Shown here piece after piece: positions 43,611 to 46,370 of a DNA stretch of 46,370 nt (position 1 is the first letter of the stretch; each line of letters opens with the position of its first letter). The position numbers and the translations under genes are program-made. The stretch covers positions 1-46,370 of the forward strand of contig CASGDY010000002.1 in the NCBI GenBank assembly GCA_949300355.1. The letters are read 5' to 3'. A model generated the notes under the pieces. The model saw only the letters and a list, made by a program, of their open reading frames with translations, made no database searches and was not told where the DNA came from. This DNA comes from an uncultured Brachyspira sp. (lineage in GTDB: Bacteria; Spirochaetota; Brachyspiria; Brachyspirales; Brachyspiraceae).

Positions 43611-44042
43611 ATGTTCACAGCTACATTATATGCACAAGGAGCTCAAGCTCAGGCAGGAGGAAGCCCATTAGTATCTATAGGTATGATGGTTGTAATCTTT
43701 GCTATATTCTATTTTTTGTTAATAAGACCCCAAAAACAACAGCAAAAAAAATTAGCTCAAAGTATAGCTGAATTAAAGAAAGGGGATAAAGTAATAGTAG
43801 CAGGCGGAATAATAGCTGAATATGTTTCTGATAAAGAAGGCGGAAGAATTGCAATAGTTAAAGTTGGTGAAAATACTAAAATGGAAATAGTGAAATCTTC
43901 TATATCAGCTGTAGTTACAGAAGAAATGCTAAACCCTCCTAAAAAAGACGAAAAGAAAAAAGAGGATAAAAAAGCTATAGAAGATAAAAATCAAATAAAA
44001 GAAGATTTGGAAAAAGCTCAGGCAGAAGATAAAAAAGAATAA
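43611..44042 (+). CDS. yajC: Preprotein translocase subunit YajC
   Basis: The protein has 143 residues. A short N-terminal Ala/Gln-rich segment is followed by one membrane segment (SIGMMVVIFAIFYFLLI) and the family hallmark RPQKQQQKK, then LKKGDKVIVAGGIIAEY. The C-terminal third is a highly charged Lys/Glu tail longer than in E. coli YajC (110 residues). YajC joins SecDF in the holo-translocon, and secD follows 30 bases downstream. The ATG is at 43611, behind AAGAGG. Confidence 0.94.
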   Translation: MFTATLYAQGAQAQAGGSPLVSIGMMVVIFAIFYFLLIRPQKQQQKKLAQSIAELKKGDKVIVAGGIIAEYVSDKEGGRIAIVKVGENTKMEIVKSSISAVVTEEMLNPPKKDEKKKEDKKAIEDKNQIKEDLEKAQAEDKKE

Positions 44043-44072
44043 TTAAAAAATATAATAATAGGATAGTATAAT

Positions 44073-45584
44073 ATGAGTCATAATTTAAGACTAGCATTCA
44101 TCATTATAGGACTTGGTGTAATGGCTTGGTTTATTACTCCTACAGTAAGATGGTATTTTTTCACATCTGATGAGAAGAAAGAAGAAAGTAATATGTCTTT
44201 AGATGAAATGATAGCTAAAGGATATACTAAAGAACAAATAGATAATGTTCAATCCCTTAAACGTTTAAGAAGCGAATCTGTAAATATGGGGTTGGACTTA
44301 CAAGGCGGTATAAGAATAGTTCTTCAGGCTGATTTTGAGGAGTATGCAAACAGACTAGACAGAACAGTATCATCTCTTACAGCTGAAGAGAAAAATGATG
44401 CTATGGAAAGACTTATATCAAGACTTAGAGGAAGAATAGACCAATTCGGAGTAAGTGAAGTAGGTATAAGAAAGCAAGGTGAAGACAGAGTAGTTGTTGA
44501 ACTTCCTGGGGCAAGAGATCCAGACAGAATCAAAAGTGTTGTATTAAGTCAGGGAGCTTTAACTTTCAATTTGGTTGATGAACAAGCTACAGCTACTTTA
44601 ACTACTAATGATATGCTTATGGGTGTATTCACTAATACAGCTAAAGTTCCTGAATATGGAAAACAGCTTTACTTCTACAGTGAAAAAGATGATTTCGGAA
44701 GAAGAGTAAGAGGTGCTCCTGTTATCGTTAATAAAGAACCTTCATTAGAGGGAAGTGCTTTAATAAATGCTCAGGTAGGCGGCGGTCAATTCGGTGAGGT
44801 TACTGTAGAGTTTGAACTTAATGCAGAAGGATCTACTCAATTTGCTGAGGTTACTGCACAAAATAAAAACAGAATGCTTGCTATAGTATTAGATGACAAA
44901 GTTATAAGTGCTCCTAATATTAATGATGAAATAAGAGGCGGAAGAGGTGTAATAACAGGAAGATTCACTTTAGAAGAAGCTCAAGATTTAGCTAGAATAT
45001 TAAAAGAAGGTGCTTTACCTCTTAATGTAAGCATTGTAGAAGAAGAAGTAGTAGGACAGTCTATAGGTGCAGACTCAGTAAAAGCCGGAGCTACAGCATT
45101 ATTTATGGCTGCTATTTTGGTTGCTGTATTTATGATAGCAGTTTACAGACTTTCAGGCGTATTAGCCACTATCGCTATGCTTGTAAACGTTATTCTTATT
45201 ATAGCAGTATTATCACCTTTAAGATTTACTTTAACATTGCCTGGTATAGCCGGACTTATTCTTACTATAGGTATGGCTGTTGATGCCAATGTTATTATAT
45301 TTGAGCGTATAAAAGATGAGTTAAAAGTAAAATCTAGTGTTGCTGATGCTATTATTTCTGGTTATGACATGGCATTTGCCACAATATTTGACTCTAACAT
45401 TACTACTATAATTGTAGCTTTAATACTTTGGATATTCGGAAGCGGTCCTGTACAAGGTTTTGCTATTACTTTGTTCTTCGGTATTTTGATAAATCTATTC
45501 ACAGCTGTATTTATTACAAGATATATCTATGAAGAGATTATAAGAACTAAAATAGTAAAGAAAGCAGGATTCTTCTTTATTTAA
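44073..45584 (+). CDS. secD: Protein translocase subunit SecD
   Basis: The protein has 503 residues. After one membrane segment (about residues 7-25) comes the conserved NMGLDLQGGIRIVLQ, then the periplasmic P1 domain (RLISRLRGRIDQFGVSEVGI, VVELPGARDPDRIKSV) and the five-helix SecD/F domain with GLILTIGMAVDANVIIFERIKDEL. It is an RND-type protein that uses proton flow to pull secreted proteins through SecYEG from the periplasmic side. It is separate from secF, not fused. Confidence 0.96.
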   Translation: MSHNLRLAFIIIGLGVMAWFITPTVRWYFFTSDEKKEESNMSLDEMIAKGYTKEQIDNVQSLKRLRSESVNMGLDLQGGIRIVLQADFEEYANRLDRTVSSLTAEEKNDAMERLISRLRGRIDQFGVSEVGIRKQGEDRVVVELPGARDPDRIKSVVLSQGALTFNLVDEQATATLTTNDMLMGVFTNTAKVPEYGKQLYFYSEKDDFGRRVRGAPVIVNKEPSLEGSALINAQVGGGQFGEVTVEFELNAEGSTQFAEVTAQNKNRMLAIVLDDKVISAPNINDEIRGGRGVITGRFTLEEAQDLARILKEGALPLNVSIVEEEVVGQSIGADSVKAGATALFMAAILVAVFMIAVYRLSGVLATIAMLVNVILIIAVLSPLRFTLTLPGIAGLILTIGMAVDANVIIFERIKDELKVKSSVADAIISGYDMAFATIFDSNITTIIVALILWIFGSGPVQGFAITLFFGILINLFTAVFITRYIYEEIIRTKIVKKAGFFFI

Positions 45585-45617
45585 TATAACTGCTTAAAAA
45601 TAAATAGGATTTCGTAA

Positions 45618-46370
45618 ATGAGTGAAGAAATAAAAAAAGAAAATAATGATTTGACAAAAAATAAGATACCGTTTGTTAAAATTATGCCTATAGCTGCTGT
45701 AGTATCATCTATATTGTTTATAGCTTCTATAGCATTATTTATAAACAAACTTACTACAAACAGCTTTAATATGGGTATTGACTTTGCAGGCGGTGTTGAA
45801 TTAAAAGTACAGATAGATAATCCTGAAGTAATTAATATTGCTGAGATAAGAGCTTTATATAATAATTTCGGAACAGAAACTGTTAATATACAGGAACTAG
45901 AAGGTGCTGACAATGTAAATGCTTTCCTTTTAAGATTCAGAGGTTCTAATGAAGAATCCGACAGAGCTATGCAGGTTCTTTATGATAAATATACTCAGGA
46001 AAAAGTTAAACTGATAGGAAGCAACATCATAAGCGGTGTAGTATCTGCTGACAACTTAAAATTGGCGTTCATTTTGATAATTGTATCTTGGATTATCATC
46101 ATGATATACATTACTATAAGATTCAATTACAGATATGCTTTTCCTGCAATAATTACTCTTATACATAATGTTGTTATAGTATTCGGTATACTTCTTTTCT
46201 TAAATAAAGAGTTTTCTGTATTAGTTCTTTCATCAATACTTACTTTGATAGGATACACTATCAATGACATAATAGTAGTATTTGATAGAATAAGAGAAAA
46301 TGCTGACTCTAAAATGCCATTTAAAGATATTGTTAATATAAGTCTAAATAATGTTGTAGGAAGAACTATA
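45618..46370 (+). CDS. secF: Protein translocase subunit SecF (cut by window end)
   Basis: A frame opens at ATG 45618 behind TAGGA and stays open for 251 codons to the window edge. It begins MSEEIKKENNDLTKNKIPFV, has a first membrane segment (MPIAAVVSSILFIASIALFI), the conserved SFNMGIDFAGGVELKV, and later ITLIHNVVIVFGILLFL and LTLIGYTINDIIVVFDRIRE, all diagnostic of SecF. SecF pairs with SecD. It starts 33 bases after secD. The missing C-terminal part should be about 50-60 residues. Confidence 0.95.
   Translation, partial: MSEEIKKENNDLTKNKIPFVKIMPIAAVVSSILFIASIALFINKLTTNSFNMGIDFAGGVELKVQIDNPEVINIAEIRALYNNFGTETVNIQELEGADNVNAFLLRFRGSNEESDRAMQVLYDKYTQEKVKLIGSNIISGVVSADNLKLAFILIIVSWIIIMIYITIRFNYRYAFPAIITLIHNVVIVFGILLFLNKEFSVLVLSSILTLIGYTINDIIVVFDRIRENADSKMPFKDIVNISLNNVVGRTI

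Overview
The window is very AT-rich and reads as a Brachyspira-type spirochaete chromosome. It combines an outer-membrane assembly block (TamB, BamA, Skp-like, LpxD), a Cache-type chemoreceptor, yajC-secD-secF, and a large ascorbate/rhamnose sugar locus. The genus assignment is inferred from gene content and base composition, not from a marker gene.

Layout. Positions 1-400 hold a MATE transporter gene cut off after about 100 codons by the terminal repeat of a mobile element. Positions 567-2567 carry two PepSY-like paralogues, a 47-codon gene between them and an exported protein. Positions 2593-6026 carry an MBL hydrolase, a DUF1848 protein, tilS and a Nudix hydrolase. Positions 6030-6589 are two abutting MITE-like elements. 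Positions 6657-10406 carry an alpha/beta hydrolase, an SPFH protein, ComF and an unknown helical protein.

The core (10476-31386) is a rare-sugar supercluster. A minus-strand operon encodes RhaB, RhaA, RhaD, a ribulokinase-type FGGY kinase and a LyxK-like L-xylulose kinase. A divergent plus-strand set encodes an AraC regulator, a complete sugar ABC importer (ATPase, two permeases, binding lipoprotein) and a ketose 3-epimerase of the D-psicose/D-tagatose class. Converging on it from the other side is a full ascorbate (ula) operon: two IIA proteins (UlaC), UlaG, UlaA, UlaB, UlaE, UlaF, UlaD and a HAD phosphatase. LyxK would make L-xylulose 5-phosphate, which is the substrate of UlaE and then UlaF, so the two operons can feed one pentose-phosphate exit.

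Positions 31548-40223 are envelope biogenesis: TamB, BamA (joined by a one-base stop/start overlap), a short Skp/OmpH protein and LpxD. A methyl-accepting chemotaxis protein, a third MITE-like element, a DUF6506 protein, a small membrane protein, tRNA-Leu(UAA), and yajC-secD-secF (cut by the window end) follow.

The observations most worth pursuing are: (i) a MITE-like family whose 27-bp terminal inverted repeats each carry an outward-facing TTGACA-17-TATATA promoter, with a possible autonomous parent interrupting the MATE gene; (ii) two genes (the AraC regulator and ulaE) with a strong GGAGG site followed five bases later by ATT rather than ATG/GTG/TTG; (iii) the rha/lyx-ula metabolic supercluster. 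All calls are from reading the sequence; no database search was run.
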